Notes: generated by a model not told the origin, from the letters alone. Shown: positions 43,708 through 58,479, counted from the first letter of the stretch. The stretch is 64,000 bases of DNA from Chrysomallon squamiferum (GCA_012295275.1 CM022669.1:4666777-4730776); one strand, 5' to 3'. A program made the numbers and translations.

Positions 43708-45425
43708 GGAGAAATGCAAGCTCTTAGTATTCGTTCGTTTTCTCTGTACTTTGTTTAATAAATAATTTTATGAACTTTTATTTTAAAATAAAATTAATTT
43801 TACTAATATTAATTTAAAATCTCTATTTAGTAGAAAATATATAGAAAATGTTGGATTGTGCTGGCTTTTTTATTCAATTTTTTTTTTTTTTATATGAATC
43901 ATTTGTAATCTATAGACGAATAGTTCAAACAGAATTTTCGTAACTACCTGTAATCCATAACTACCTCAAAACAAATCTGTACTGTTTTATAAAGCCGAAG
44001 TATGAAACAAAACTAAAGGTATTATTATTCTGTTGTTTTTTCAGAACTGGCGGGCAATATTGTTACAACAACTGATGTAAAACTTAATATTTACAAAACC
44101 CTGATTCTGGATAAAGTTCAGTTTATGAATGGTATTGTCACTGGGTTCTACGTGTCGTTCGGTGAAGCGAACTGTCCAGTCAAAGTTCAGCTGTGGCACA
44201 GACGAAATTCCTTGCAGTATGAACTCTTCTGGGAAAGTTCACCAACGTCCCGAAGTTCTCCTGGTGTAGGATTTGTAAGTGTTGTGAATAATTTTAATTT
44301 GTTTTAAATTTTTAAATGTGTTTTTTTTTTTTTTTTTAATTTTCATCTAATAATGAGAATTTATTTTAAAATTTTCTTAGCTGAGAACATATCAGACGTT
44401 TAACTTTCTGCTATTTCGGATGATGCTTAAAGACTTGTATTATCAAGAGCTGAATTAGAACCTCTAACGCTGTTACACAACACAGCTAATGCTATAATTA
44501 GCCTAGTTTTCTTTTAACCGAATCCAGATCCAAGTTATTTCAATGATTGTTGATCATCTGCATGGCTCAGTGGTAAACCGTGTGATCCGTATTACATTGT
44601 CTCCAAGAGCCTCGTACGTTTGTTCAGTTCCTGCAATACTGAGTTGTGCAATACGTTAACTATATATTATCATTATCAGTATGTATATATTTTATAAAAT
44701 TATAGGTGAATGTCAGCACACCAGTGTTTGTGGTTGGCGAAATCGACCGTCTGGGTTTCACAAGTCTCGATGATGTCTCTTCCTGCATTGCCTTCATTTT
44801 GAAGAATAACTCTGAAACTCTCTTCTGTAAAGAAACACCTGCACTCGGAACACTTCATCCTTTCGCAACTTACCTGGAAGATTACATGTTTGGTCTGCAG
44901 ATGGAATACACCTGTATGTCAACGTTTTGTTTTTATTTATAATGAAATAAGCACATACTGCTGTGACATCTTTAAATATGATCTACACACAAGCTAGTGC
45001 TCATGCTTTCATTTACAGCCTTTGGGAAAGTAAAATATGAAATTTTCTGCTAATTGGGTGCCTCATAATTCAGAAATACTTGGCACTATTCTGTTAAAGT
45101 ATTAAGTAGTATTCCTGATAAACTGATTTTGATCTCTTTAGTGTTGCTTCCAAGTGTTATTCTAAAAATATTAATAAAATTTAATGCCCTAAATAAGAAA
45201 AAATACCGTTAATTCTGGTTTTTAATTTTTGACATTGAACTCTTTTTTGAATTTGTTATCATTTTTAAATATTCTTTAAGTGTCTGGAAATGAATTGGCA
45301 ATGTCTGACCCTCTGAAAAGTGGAGTCCCAGTAATGAAAGGTTCGTTTTTAACTGATTTGATCCTTATAAAGTATTAATTCATAATTTAATCTGTGATAT
45401 CAAGATCATACTACAGCAATTAGTA

Positions 45426-45457
<32 letters not shown>

Positions 45458-48097
45458 CTTCTGTTAAATGACATCTGACGATTTTAAAAATTAATTAAAA
45501 ATATTAATCAGATATCAGATTTTAAATAAACGAAACTTTTATTAAATGTGTCCTGAAATTTGATTTAAAATGAATGTACAGAACTTGTTTAAAATGTTTG
45601 TTCATTGCCAAGTTACTGTATTGGTTCTTATCTAACCTGTACAAAAATAAACTCGAGTTAAAAACAGGGACTGTTTGTCACGGTTAGAAACTACACACTT
45701 GCAGTTTCATTCTACACGACTATTTGAAACATTTGTTCTGCAGAAGTGATAGGTTTCCATGTTGACGCTACGAAGACGGCAGCTATGGGAAGAAGTTCTT
45801 TGATTCTTGAAGGGCTGAGACTAAAAGAAGGCTGGCTTCATGGATACAAAGTTCGAATGGAGACGGCAGGTTGTACCATCGCTCTTCAAATATGGTATCC
45901 TGATACTGGAAACAAGTACCATTTGAAAGGGCAGACTATATTTACTTCGGCTTCAACTGGCTACTTTGAAGTAATTTTAATATTTTATTTCTTTTTAACA
46001 TCAAATATATTTTTGAAATTATAATTAAATAAATTTAAAGTTATTTCATTTTTGAAGACCATTGACTACTTTTGGAGACAGTTTTTTTTTATATCTTTAC
46101 ACTGTGTTTGACTTATTTTTGAATTTTTGCATAGATAATTTGTACCATTTTGTTATATTTACCTTTGTTTGACACCCAGTAGTCGATATATTTTTTTCAG
46201 CTGGGGTGTCGTTAAACATTCATTCACTCATTTCTTTAAAATAACAAATTACTTGTTATATTAATTCATTCAATCCAGACTGTATGCAAATTGATCATAA
46301 TATTATACTACTAATATATCTGCCGTGTTATTCAGTTGAAGATATTAAACATTAGTCTTGGGCCAATATAAACTGATTACGGAGAGATTTATTCTTTCAT
46401 AGGTTGAAGCAATTATTTCCAATCGGTTTGCAGTCGATCAAGAGGACAGACTTGGCTTTACCTCCTATCATCAGTCAAGTTCCTGTGTCCCGTATCTGTT
46501 CGTGTCGGACATGAAGAGAAGGAAGCATGCTAAAACAGTCTTCTACCACTTCAGTGGCAGTAACCATCCAAAAGTGAACAGCAGCTACAAATTTATACCC
46601 TACCAGACAACGATGCTCTTCGCTATTCAGTTAGAAGTTTTAAGTAGGTAGCCGGGATGAATTGTTTAATACATTTCTACCATCTGTTCAATATGCCCGC
46701 CATAAGCACAGCAACCAGTGAATTTGTCACTTTTCAGTTCATGGAAAGAAAATTTAATGCTTAATTAATGTTCCAGGCTTTCTATAATACTGTTGATTTT
46801 GAGGAAAGTATGCCCATGATTATATCTAATTATTTATTCAGTTGCTGTAGACCAGGTCACAGGAGGAAGTGGACCGCCAGGACTTCCAGGAGCTTACAGG
46901 AGCCACAGGACCAGCTGGTTCACCAGGACTACCAGGTCATACTGGTCCTTTAGGAGAACCTGGAGACAAAGGAATTGATGTAAGTATATCAATAAAACGG
47001 ACTTCAGATATCTGTTCCAACCAGAGCTATATGACAATTATCAATGACTAGTATATTGATATTTCGATGTCTGTGGGTGGCGGGAATGCCAGAAAGTTCA
47101 TCAAATGATCAAGCACACCGTCACCGTCACAATCCAAACCTGTTACCAAAACTTTCCTATTTTGCATTACAGGGTGATAATGGTTTACCAGGTCCGACAG
47201 GCTTAGGTGGTCCACCTGGAAGTAAGGGACCTCAAGGATTAACTGGACCTAATGGTCCTTCGGGACTAACTGGATTAGCTGGAAAAGCAGGATTGATTGG
47301 AGCTACAGGAGAAATTGGACAAAAGGGACCAGCAGGTCAGCGAGGTCCGTGGGGTTTCCGTGGGAGCCAGGGTCTCCCAGGCAGCACTGGTGCTATAGGA
47401 ATGACAGGCGAGGCACCTCGAGGAAGTGTGGGACAAACAGGCGTGGCTGGTCCTCTGGGAGCAACTGGACAACGTGGTGACATTGGGCCGCAAGGTCCTG
47501 GTGGTCCTAATGGAATGATTGGTTTTGATGGACGCTCTGGTGTAACTGGACCGGTTGGACCAATGTGGTTGCCTTTAGGTTTGTTAATTTTTGTTAAATA
47601 TTTGTTTTTTTTCTATTGTTCAGTTTTCATAATGACTTAGTGCTGCAATACTGAATGTTAAATGCAATACTGTTTGAAAGTAGGCACGTTTCTTTAAAAA
47701 AACGTTTTTTCTTAGAACCTTTTATCTTCTGAAGAGATAACTCAGATTTTAAAATTTTATTTTCATTTAAATTTTCATTTGCAGTAATTTAAAGGTAATT
47801 TCTATTCAGTTTATTTTATAGTGTATCTTCAAATATATTAAATTGCTGTCGTCAGTGTGTGTACAATTTTCACTTTGTTTCTAAATCAGGGGCAGACTAC
47901 TGTAAGACGATTAGCCTGAACTGTATGCATTTTTGTGAGAACACAGATTTAGGACCGCGTTGTCGGTGTTACCCTGGATACAGACTCGTAGGACTAACAG
48001 ACTGTGAGGGTAAGTTCAGTCAGATCTTCTGCTACATACATTTCTCATTTTGACGTAAATACACATTAAACTATTGGGTTGTGATATTAGAATTTAA

Positions 48098-48130
<33 letters not shown>

Positions 48131-49487
48131 CCCATGCTATGTTAATGATCTGATAAAGAATATACATTTGTTTTTCTTCAGAAATTGACGAGTGCAAGTG
48201 TGAGAACGGTGGATGTCAGTACTTCTGTACTAACACAAATGGAAGTTACTTCTGTCACTGCCCACTGGGACTAAGACTTTCAAAAGACGATCACAGATGC
48301 GATGGTAAGTCTTTGATGAATACAACAATAAAATCTTAATAAATATCAGCACCACTCAACAGCTGATCCTATACGCTTCTGATAAATGTTCTCTGTATGT
48401 TCTCTTTTAATGTTTAATGGTATATGTAGTTAAGAGGTTCATATTTGTATTATTTCTAGGTATCTTTATTTTAAAATATGTACTGAGTTACTGGGAAAGA
48501 AATATTTAATAATAAAGATATCAAACTTTTTAAAACTCCTCCAAACAAAATGGCATTCTTTCAGATACTGTCAAAAGTACATTTGGTGCTTTAGACAGAA
48601 CATTTTTATTTTATTTTCAAATATGTATTTATAGATTTCAGTTGATTTTTTATTTTATTTTATTTATGTTAGACATTGATGAATGCAAGGAGAAATCTGA
48701 CAACTGTTTTTCTGATCAGCTGTGTATGAATACGTGGACTACTTACTACTGTGCAGGACCATTCGACGACAGCAGTTCATTTGGAAGTAATGAGACACGT
48801 TAAATAGAAGAATAAAGTTTTTGATTTGCAAGCAGTTTTAATAACAACGTTAAAAGTATCTTGAAGGGTTTCTAGGGTTTCAATCTAAATTTGTTTAATT
48901 TTTATTTATTTTTAAAATTTATTCATGTGTGAAATAGGCTGAATCATTCTTGAAGTCTTTAACCATTACATGATTATGAAGGAAGTTGTAACATTTAATT
49001 TAAATATAGCAGTACATGATATTTTTGGTTCAGCAAAATAATCAGCTGTGATATAACGATTCTTACTGATTAGATTCAACTCTGAGATTAAATCATCAGT
49101 TTAATTCCAAATTGGTTCTTTCAGAAACGGCTGCTCTGATTAAGCGGACAAACGACATTCATCACAAGAAACATCATCATTGGTCTCATCCTGTGGATGG
49201 TCATCCTCACACTCCTCATCTTCACTTCAGTCATTCTGCTCATCCCCGACATGAAGGACTGCTGTGGTGGGAAGCGGGCGCCTCCTCGAAGGCCTCAGGA
49301 GTTCTATTATCCTTCCTTCATGCCTCGAATAAGCCTGGACCATGGGCGTGGTTCCAACAAAGACATGCTGGACAGTGCTAGATCAAATGAAGGCGGCGGT
49401 GTGGACAATTTAGGAGCTGACCTTTTGGATGAGACACCCGAGAGAGATGGAGGAAAAGAAAATGAAGGAAAAAGAAAAGATCAGTAG
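43436..49487 (+). CDS. Single-pass membrane collagen/EGF protein, two frameshifts
   Basis: Unrecognised family. Coding exons: 43436-43496, 44045-44274, 44706-44913, 45281-45340, 45744-45970, 46403-46643, 46842-46979, 47173-47578, 47890-48009, 48182-48304, 48673-48786 and 49125-49487. The intended product is about 762 residues: signal peptide (1-20); two tandem copies of a beta-rich domain (about 22-186 and 187-342) sharing DRLGFTS; a Gly-X-Y collagen stretch (about 350-520) with an interruption at GEAPRGS; three EGF modules (about 525-642), two of them starting IDEC as in calcium-binding EGF; a membrane helix (IIIGLILWMVILTLLIF) and a charged tail of about 75 residues. The exons at 46842 and 49125 are each one base longer than phase allows (near 46894 and 49150-49172), so the frame is broken twice. 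It may be an assembly fault or a decaying gene. It is convergent with a relative at 50717-56412. Confidence 0.85.
43659..43703. repeat. (TG)n microsatellite
   Basis: 45 bases of perfect TG repeat in the second intron of the collagen/EGF gene. Confidence 0.95.
44553..44640 (+). mobile_element. tRNA-like SINE head, degraded
   Basis: TGGCTCAGTGG at 44563-44573 fits a tRNA A box, and TGTTCAGTTCC at 44621-44631 resembles a decayed B box; 47 bases lie between them. CATGGCTCAGTGGTAAA is how the common molluscan tRNA-derived SINE begins, as I recall it. It sits in an intron of the collagen/EGF gene. A working tRNA gene is unlikely, since no matching acceptor stem is visible. Confidence 0.5.
46160..46231 (+). 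mobile_element. 3' tail of a molluscan SINE
   Basis: GACACCCAGTAGTCGATATA, a T run, then GCTGGGGTGTCGTTAAACAT and CATTCACTCATT. This ending, GGTGTCGTTAAACATTCATTC, is typical of a SINE tail found throughout molluscs (from memory). Only the 3' part is evident. It lies in an intron of the collagen/EGF gene and is the strongest single clue to the host group. Confidence 0.7.
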
Positions 49488-50716
49488 AAATAATAAAAAT
49501 GTTTAACGTCAGTAAAATAATATACATAATCAGTGTCTTTGTCTTTATTAACAATATTTTTGGTCTTGTAAGCCACTGGGTCTTTAACAAAGAATAAACT
49601 GATGCCAACAATGAGAAAGTAAATACATGATTGGACTGTCAGTTCATTTTTTTTTTTTTTTTTAAATCAATTTTTTTAAGTAAAGCATATTTTTCTCATT
49701 TCATACGATACATCGGATATAAATACAACTTTCCAATAAAACACCAGTATTCTGTTGATAAATATTGGGAAAGAAAATGTTTTGGATGGTTGTATAATCA
49801 CCTAAAAACGAAATTTAAAAAAAAAAAAAATTTCATTTGAACTTTGTAGTGATTATTTCAGAAAGACATTGTTCTGATTCATTCAGTCAGTACCATTACC
49901 AATGTTGAGGATATTCCATGCAATAATTCTGATTAAATTAGTTTAGCTATGAATTCAAGTGTTTTTTTTGTTTTTTTAATTCTATTCCTGCCATTGAATT
50001 TAGTTCCAAGGTATTAAAAAATGACTAATTCCTTTTAAAATTCAGCAGCTTTTAAATCATTTCAGAATAAACACGTCAATATTCATTGGTTAAAGCTTTA
50101 CCTGATTTAATCGTGTTAAATATTTTTGGAGGAAACGTAACTGCAAGGCTTCCTTTATGCCAAGCATGTAGACAAGCAGTGTATTCAGCCAGAAAGTGAA
50201 ATTTAAAACTTTCTAAGTCAGTCAACTGAATGGAAAATTCATTTTCTGGTGTTGGAATTTTTAAATGTGAATCTGATCACACATTGTGACCACCTTAAAG
50301 GATTTACTTCATTATACCAAGCCTCACACACATCCTAAACATTCATTTTATGCAAAGATGTGATTGTTTAGCAATCCCTACTTAAAATTTATGATGTAAA
50401 TAAAAATTATGTAAGAAATAAAACCCAGACAATTTTGTTACTGTATTTAATAAAACAAGACGTACAACATTCTATTATTTACAGATTTAATGAATTTTTA
50501 ATACAATTTTTATTTACAATACGTTTTCACTTTTTTTTTTTTGAAAAAAAAGCACTTTCATAAATATCAAGGAGTGTATACATATATATAAAATTTGATA
50601 CAAAAAGGTGATCATAAAAATATATTTTATAGACTTTCTAACAGGTTTATTACAATGCAAATGCAAATATGTGTGGTAAAGGTGTATTTATATTGTCCAA
50701 ATTTAAATATTAAAAT
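49488..50716. other. Short intergenic region between convergent collagen/EGF paralogs
   Basis: About 1.2 kb of AT-rich sequence holding the 3' UTRs of both genes. On the minus strand AATAAA (TTTATT at 50646-50651) follows the stop of the minus-strand gene by 66 bases. No other gene is seen. Confidence 0.6.
49492..49497 (+). terminator. Possible polyadenylation signal of the plus-strand collagen/EGF gene
   Basis: AATAAA begins only 5 bases after the stop codon. A second AATAAA lies at about 49594 and may be the one used. Confidence 0.35.
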
Positions 50717-53700
50717 TTAATAATAATGAACATCGGCAAGTCTAGAAGCATTTTTCTGAGAACGTTCTTCCCAGCCACTCTCTGAATACTGGTGTCGACT
50801 AGCATCGTCATGGTAATACTTGTCTTTTCTTCTGCCTCGACGGACAAACAGACAGATGAGTATTATGAGCACAATGAGACTGAGTAAAATGAGCCACACT
50901 ATGAAACCAATGATGGTGTTACGACTCAACAAGCCTAATCCAGATGCACATTTAGCTTGAGCTGCAGATAATCCTGTTAAAGAAATTACACATTTTAATA
51001 ATGTCAAAAATTTTAAAAAAACACTATTTCTGATATCTACACTGGTTGCCAATTTATACATCTGAAAATTGAATTTGTAAAGCAGAATTGATTTAGAAAA
51101 TGAAAAGTCAATCGAATGTGCATTTTTGTTATTTTTAAACCTATTTTATTTTACTCATGCTCAACTTTTCATATCACCTAGTCATTTAATTTTCACTGCC
51201 TTAGTCATGTTATGAAACTGGACATGGCAATGTTGAGATTTCACCCCCTCCCCATCAGTTATCAGATATAATTAAATTAATTTCTAGCTTCATTATTAGA
51301 GTAATAAGTCAATCCCTTAGAAGATATAAGACAGTTAATAGTTGTGTACATTGCTCACCTGCAGCCTGTGATGTCATTGTGTTTTGTTTTGCAATACAGT
51401 ACATACTTCCATGTGTGTTCACACAGTTCTGTTGTTCAGTGCAGTCTCCATTGTTTATTCGACATTCATTCACATCTGGAAATTATAAATCTTTTTAGTA
51501 AACTAGCATTTTGTTCACACTTGTATTCTTAATTATTCAAGCATTTGAAGTGACAAACCAAAATGGCCAAAATTTGCCTAAATTTTTTTATTTAAACAGG
51601 CTGATGAGACAATAGGATTAAAAATCTGTTATTTGGTCAGGATTTGGCCTATTAATCTTAGGAATAAAGTAATTCAGGATACCAGATGTAATTGTTAAAG
51701 CATCCATGTCAAAACAAATGTAAGAATTCCAGTGCTTGATAAAGTACTAGGAAATATAAAATGGTTAGCATAATCAAGACATCTAAAAATCATACTTTTT
51801 GCAACAGCAACAGCAACAGCAGCAGCAAGAAGTGTTTCAACTACATACCCAAACATGAACGTCTGTCAGGTCCTAGCTTATATCCTGCTTTACACTGGCA
51901 CTTGTAAAGACCAGCAGTATTTTCACAATCATGTTGACAACCACCATTGTGTTCCACACACTCATCAGTATCTGTAAAATAAATCCACAAATTTTAAACA
52001 TATGAATACATTTGATAATAAACAGAACTAAATATGTAATACCAAAAATTCAGTGTATGAACACGAGTGATGACAGTGCTTTGAAGTCACTTACCTATAC
52101 AGGTTTTACTGTCATTGAGGAGTTGGTAGCCTTTTCTACAAGTACATCTGTAACTGCCCAGTGTGTTTTCACAGAAATGATTGCAGCCATGATTCTTTCC
52201 AGAACATTCATCACGATCTACGAAATATTTAGAAATACTGATTATCAACTACTGAATTCTCCATTTTCAATACTAGCATACATTTTTAAAAGTTAAAAAT
52301 CATCTTGTAGTTGCATGCAGTAGTACTGAAAAGGTCAAGTGTATTTAGAAGAATAAAACATGTAGAGCAATGCATTCAATTTTTAATTTTTGTACAGAAT
52401 TACATAAAACCTTGTTGAGGCAAATTATGAAATATATGGAATATGAATTTAATAGATTCCATTCAAATATTATCTCAAAAATTATACCCAACATTTTTCA
52501 AAGAAACTCGGTTTAAAAATGATAAAATACCCATTACAAAGTAATAGTAAATTTTGTAATCTTAACATCTTTGAATTATTTCTAAAGTAATGCAACTTCT
52601 TACCAACAAAAGCTGGTCCTGTGCTTCCAACTGGACCAGTCAGTCCTGCAGGACCAGTCTGACCAGTGACTCCCACTGGTCCTCTTACACCTGTAGAGCC
52701 GGTCACTCCAGGTATACCTGTTGCTCCATAAGGACCTCGGACTCCTGTCATACCAGCTTCACCTTTTGGTCCAGCCTGTCCCTTGATTCCAGATACACCT
52801 CTTACACCAGTAATTCCTCTATTTCCTTTCAGTCCTGAAGCAATTTAATTTTCAAAATATTTTAATGTCGAGTGAGAAAGATAAAATAAGGCACATATGT
52901 TGTTTACCAAGTAATTTAATGTTAGACAAAATTTTGCTTTGTAGTTTAAATAGTATATTAGATTACAGAATCAACCTTAATTTAAAATCTTATAAATTAA
53001 ACATAACTTGGCATAAAATGGCTGCTGTTTGACATCAACGGAGGTAAAATTTAACAAGATTATATTATTAAAATAAAACAAAATCATATCTTTGGTTTTT
53101 CAGATATAAAATTAATCTTCAACAATCTCTAAGCAGTACTTAAAAAAAATAATATCTTATCCTAAAAATACATAATTAGTTTAATGTTTAAGACCACAGT
53201 ACAATCTAAAAAGTAACTATTCAAGTGATTACCTCTAGGTCCAGGTGCACCTACACTTCCTTTCTGTCCTTTGAGTCCAACTGGACCAGGTAGACCTGCA
53301 GGACCTGTTACACCTGTCAGTCCAGGCAGACCAACAATTCCTGTGTCTCCTTTCTGACCAGCCACTCCCTTTGGCCCAGAGGGTCCAGTTACACCATCTA
53401 TCCCTTTGTCTCCCTTAAGCCCTTGAACACCCTGTAATAAAATGAATGGCTGATATACATCTACTGATATTCCTAATAAACTTATCTGACCTCATTTGGT
53501 TCCTTAGATGCTATTTTATTATCCAATGCTTCACTCCAGCTATTTGCTAACAGGATCTATAAAAAGTCTTTACTTCTTGCAAAAAATTCATTATATCTAA
53601 AATTTTATTACTAATGTGTATCAGCCATTGCTTGAAATAATTCCATTCTGTCAGTGTTAAAAAGTACATTAAAACTGGCATAGAAAATCCAACAGTAGCA

Positions 53701-56412
53701 TCCGATAAACCAGTAGCATAAAGTGCATGCAGTCATAAAGTTCATCCTGTAACACCAATCTAATAAACCTGTCATTTGCATGTATCAGTGATCCTGTCTT
53801 TATAAAAACAGTGCAGTCATAATCTTATACAAACAGTGCAATGTAACACCACACTAGAATACCATACAACATGCACCAGCATCCTCTGCATGCATCAGTG
53901 ATCTGTGTCTTAATAAAAACAGAAACAAACCTTATCTCCTTTTGGTCCATTCTGACCAGTAATCCCTTGAGGTCCAGGAGGACCAGTCATTCCTGGCACA
54001 CCTGGTTTTCCAGGTAAACCAGTAATACTTATTGCTGAACCATTAGTATTAGCTGCAATAAAATGTTATGTTGAATGTTTAAATGACACATCAGAACAAA
54101 ATCACATTGCATACATGCTTAATACAAGAAAAATGTGAACAAACTTATAATTTAAATAAAAACTTCTGTGCAAATCAGACAGCTACAAAGATATAAAAAC
54201 TTTTGCTGTATTGGAAATTTCACATTTACATCTTCATGAGAATGTATTTTGCAATACATATAGTGCAAGTTTTAATACTGGTCATTTAAAAAAATATGTA
54301 AACAAATATCTGGAAAATATTTCATATACGAATATTGATGTAAAAATAATGATAATCATTTGAGACATTTTTATTTTATTTCATTTAACTTTCTCAAATA
54401 CTACAAATGTGCCAAACAGAATTTCAGTTTAAAAATGTAACATACCCACAATATTTAAGGTAGCAGCTGGCTCTATAAAACAAAATAACTGGTTAATATT
54501 TTCATGTAAATACAGAACTAAATAAAACCTGAATTCTACAGATGCCTACTTTTTTAAAATCTGAGAATTTTTTTAAAACAATTTCAGATGTGTAAACCGA
54601 AATGACACTGAATCACTAAAAACTGAAGGTGACAAATTTTATTCCCATTCTAAAATAACAACAAAAATTAACATTTTGAGCTGAAATTGTTAATTAGTCA
54701 AATTACAAGGATTATGGAAGCCTGGTGCAGGCAATTTTTACCAATATTGTTATGTGTTGCTGTTAATACAGTTTTTGTTTATGTTGGCCTCAGAGATTGC
54801 TGTTTTATTAATGTTGTTAGAAAGACCCAATCTGATGCAATTAGTAGTAATGAGAAATTATAATTACAGTTTTTGTAAAGATAAGTTTCACTTACTTTCT
54901 ATAACTGCAGCAATACCAGGGGCACCTTTGTATTCTGCTGGCACCTCAAAAATGGTTTCATTGACACCAGGAATGTGATTAATACTGTAAACATATGTTC
55001 CATAGGCATTGTTGTTATCTGCCTTGAACATCACTGAGAGCTCATCTTCATAAAATACACCCAGATGATCACCAGCCTCAACATTAATCTGTTCTTGAGG
55101 TGTCAGTTTGTACTTTAAAAGACAAAGATTTTTTAATTTTTACATTTGACAAAATGCAGAATTTTTTTAAATTGGACACATTTAATATTAAGACACTGAC
55201 CAATTTTAGTTAAATTTGTTTAAACAAAATATTACTTTGACAAGGATATCATCTGCCACAATGCTGTTTTCTGATGGTTCCAAAGCAGGTTTTTAATGTA
55301 TAGAGGTTTTCAAAAACTTCAGCTTTTAATGTTGCTTACTTTTATCAAATTATGAAACTTCTGTGACCATTTGAATACTGAAAACATTTTAATGTCATTC
55401 TGTTGTCATTTTGGATCAAGGACAATGAGCATATTCTTTTCTGATGTCAGGGTTTCAGGATTTTGTCAAGCAAATGTATATTTAATGCACCAGCTTCTTA
55501 ACTGTTGGCTTTAGAATGTCCAGTTCTCAATGCAAAAACAATGCTTTCTGGTGTTATCAAAATGGCATGTTAAAATAAACCGTCTTATCTGAAACAGTAC
55601 ATTAAAAACATTACCTTGAAGTTACCCTTAACATCAGAAGTTGGGGTGACAATCTTTTCACCAACAAGAACAATCTCATTGTTGTTGGTTCCTGCAACTG
55701 ATCTATAAATCTGCAAGCGAAAGGCTCGAGATCGGTTGTTAGTTGTGTCTACAAATGTGCTAAATTCAGTGACCTTGCCCTTGGGTAGTGAGATACCAGT
55801 TATGACGATGATGGCCTTGTTGAATGATTGATTCCAAATTCTATCAGCACCTGTCAGGATGCCAAATGTCTCTCCTGCAGTACCTTTGATAAAAATAAAT
55901 TTAGAATTTTTTTTAAAAATGGTAAATTTAAAAAAAATTTAAGGAAAAACTTTTAAAATTCCTTTTGCATCACAATTTTGAAACAATTTAATCCAACACT
56001 AAATTACTATGGCTTTAGTTATGGTATCAGTTCCTTCTTAACATGGTACTGACTAATCAAAATGCTTAAAATTCACCAACACATAAAAAACAGATTAAAA
56101 ATGTATTGAAAAAAAATATTTCAATTATCTCATTTAAGATGCAATGGGTAAACTTAAAATGATCTAAATTAACATTTACAGGCTTGGAATATGTTAATTT
56201 CATTTTGATTGATTGAGTAACTGAATTATTTAACACACTAGAATAAAAATATTCTAACAATTCTGAGGTAATTTTAACTTCATTTCTCTAACATTTCTAC
56301 CAGTGTTAAAACTGATTTTAAAAACAATGAATACAAAACTGAATAAAATCAACAAGAAGTTCTACAAACCTGGTGTTAGCAGCAACCAGACAAGAGGACA
56401 AAGAAAAATCAT
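50717..56412 (-). CDS. Single-pass membrane collagen/EGF protein (intact paralog)
   Basis: Unrecognised family. Exons in coding order: 56412-56370, 55883-55615, 55112-54896, 54472-54446 (27-nt microexon), 54052-53931, 53431-53233, 52834-52604, 52217-52095, 51971-51849, 51475-51359 and 50973-50717. All phases join, giving 575 residues with no frameshift. Order: signal peptide ([15 protein letters not shown]); one beta-rich domain (about 16-176) ending in [18 protein letters not shown]; collagen Gly-X-Y repeats (about 195-365); three EGF modules (RDEC, TDEC and VNEC starts, about 371-490); a membrane helix ([20 protein letters not shown]) with a basic RRGRRK stop-transfer; and a cytoplasmic tail of about 45 residues ending in three aromatic-rich residues, HYY. 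The EGF exons are all phase 1-1. A non-coding 5' exon is likely near 56736-56830. The same plan and the RNxIIGxIxW membrane start link it to the plus-strand neighbour. Confidence 0.88.
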
Positions 56413-57677
56413 GATCCAAGATTTCTGAAAGAAACATTTTAACACGATCAAAGAACAATACAGTTTTAAGATATAACTAAAAGACGAACTTGAGGCAAAT
56501 ATTCAAAACAGAATGCATCGTTATACAGGTTTTAGTCTTCCAAATACATTTGACTTTTTCAGTATTACTACATGCAACTTCAAGATAATTTTTAAGTTTT
56601 AGAAATTTTATATAAATGACTACTTAAATAATACCCTTTTAAATAATATATTCTGTTTGAAATTAATTTTAATTACTGATAACGTTCATAATCACAACTT
56701 AACCAGTTTAAACAATTTAATTTTATACGCATACCTTTTTTCCTAATTGAAGCTGACAACACCGATCATCTGCAGACACTGTCAACTCCCTACACTGACT
56801 CTTTCTAATAATGTCGGTCGCACGCGCATCGTCAAGAAGCTCGTGCAGAATTTTGATCAGTCATAAATTAACACGTGATCATGATGAAGAGAGCTCATTT
56901 AATTACGTTCAGAAGATCACAGCTTGATTTAGGTCTGAAAGTTTAAGCTTTTACGTTACCATTAATGTTAACGTTGTCTAATTATAGAATCAGATACGAT
57001 GATTAAGTTTAAAATTTACGCTTCAGAGGCTCACAGATTGGAAGGACTCTCAGAATTTCAGAAGCACAATTTCTGTTAATATTTACCAAACACGGACCAA
57101 ACATTTCCACAGCTTATGTATATATATATTTATTTACTGTCAGAGAAAATGTGCTGCTTTATAGACAGGACATATAAAACTGAATATCTATTTCGAAACT
57201 GTTTACCTATGGCTACTATTTTTTAAATTATTATTATTATGACTTTGTTACATAGAATAGTAATGTTTATAACGATATATTCCCTCAAATGCAGTCGTCA
57301 AATTATCCATCCATGATTTTATGTTAAGAAAAATTTAATATATATATATATATATATATAAATGTCACTAATCAATATAAATTTTATATTCTGATCAATT
57401 AGACTTGTATCATTTTAATGCTTGTATTTTGCAGTTTCTTAATAATTAAACAATAATCCAAATTAATCCATTCCATTTTATTACTTATCTATCTATCTAT
57501 CTACCTACCTATATCTATCTATCTATCTAAGTCATTTAAAGTATTTTTCATTTTAGCAAATCACTCAATGTGATATATTAAACAATTTATTGAAGAGAAA
57601 ATGTTTTATTGCTATTATTGTAAGTTGCTATTATTATCGCAATAAATGTTATTTACGTAAGTTATTATTATTATTAT

Positions 57678-57715
<38 letters not shown>

Positions 57716-58479
57716 TTCTTATTACTGATAGTAATACTTGTATACCCCAACAGGCAAACGATATAGTCATATTGTTATTTGACTTATTCGTTTAAAGTAA
57801 GAGAATTTTGTTTAACTGTTATTTTATTTATTTTATTTTTTGTTTGTTTTTGTTTTTAATTTATAAAGTTTATACAATTTAGGGTCATTGTTTTAAAATT
57901 TTAAGCGTTAATTGGAACGAATAAAACCAACAGCTCGATAGGTATATTATTTGAAACTCAGTTTCGAAGTGCTCGAGGCATTTATAGTGAACATGAATAG
58001 TTAAGCAGGGAAATATGATACTAATCTAGATTAATATTATTTTAAATGTTCTTCTATTAAAAGCAGTTATTATTTTCCATAAACATAAAAATATTACCCA
58101 TGCAGTTTTATCACTTTTATTACATGAAAAATGTATCTAATTATTATTATTATTATTTACACTTCTTATTACTGATAGTAATACTTGTATACCCCAACAG
58201 GCAAACGATATAGTTTTTCTGGTTAGTTAAACTTATGAAATATGTAAATTTCATTACATTTTTTGTTTAATTTTATTTATTCATTTATATATATATATAT
58301 ATTTATTTATTTATTATTTTTAATTCGATTTAGCGTAATAAGAAGGGGAGAAGTTAACTATTTTTACATTCTTTGCTCCGCCTGTTTAATGTGTGTTCGG
58401 CTGCATAACCAAAAAATACCAGTCTAGCCTTTTCGTAACAACATGGTGGAACACGAGGGTTGAAATATAAATAGACAAA
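56413..58479. other. Divergent region between the collagen/EGF gene and RSL24D1
   Basis: Probable 5' UTR exon and promoter of the minus-strand gene at about 56736-56880, with GC-richer CGCACGCGCATCG near 56819. Then come AT-rich spacer, a (AT)n run at 57340-57360, (TATC)n near 57489-57530, a long T run, and two exact 59-bp copies of an unknown sequence. The RSL24D1 promoter is presumably just before 58480. Confidence 0.55.
57709..58214. repeat. Two exact 59-bp direct repeats, 447 bp apart
   Basis: 57709-57767 and 58156-58214 are identical and contain TTACTGATAGTAATACTTGT and CCCCAACAGGCAAACGATAT. Both copies are preceded by (ATT)n tracts. The 388 bases between them show no coding potential. 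The pair could be the ends of a small element, or two insertions of one element truncated at the same point beside ATT repeats. Confidence 0.85.
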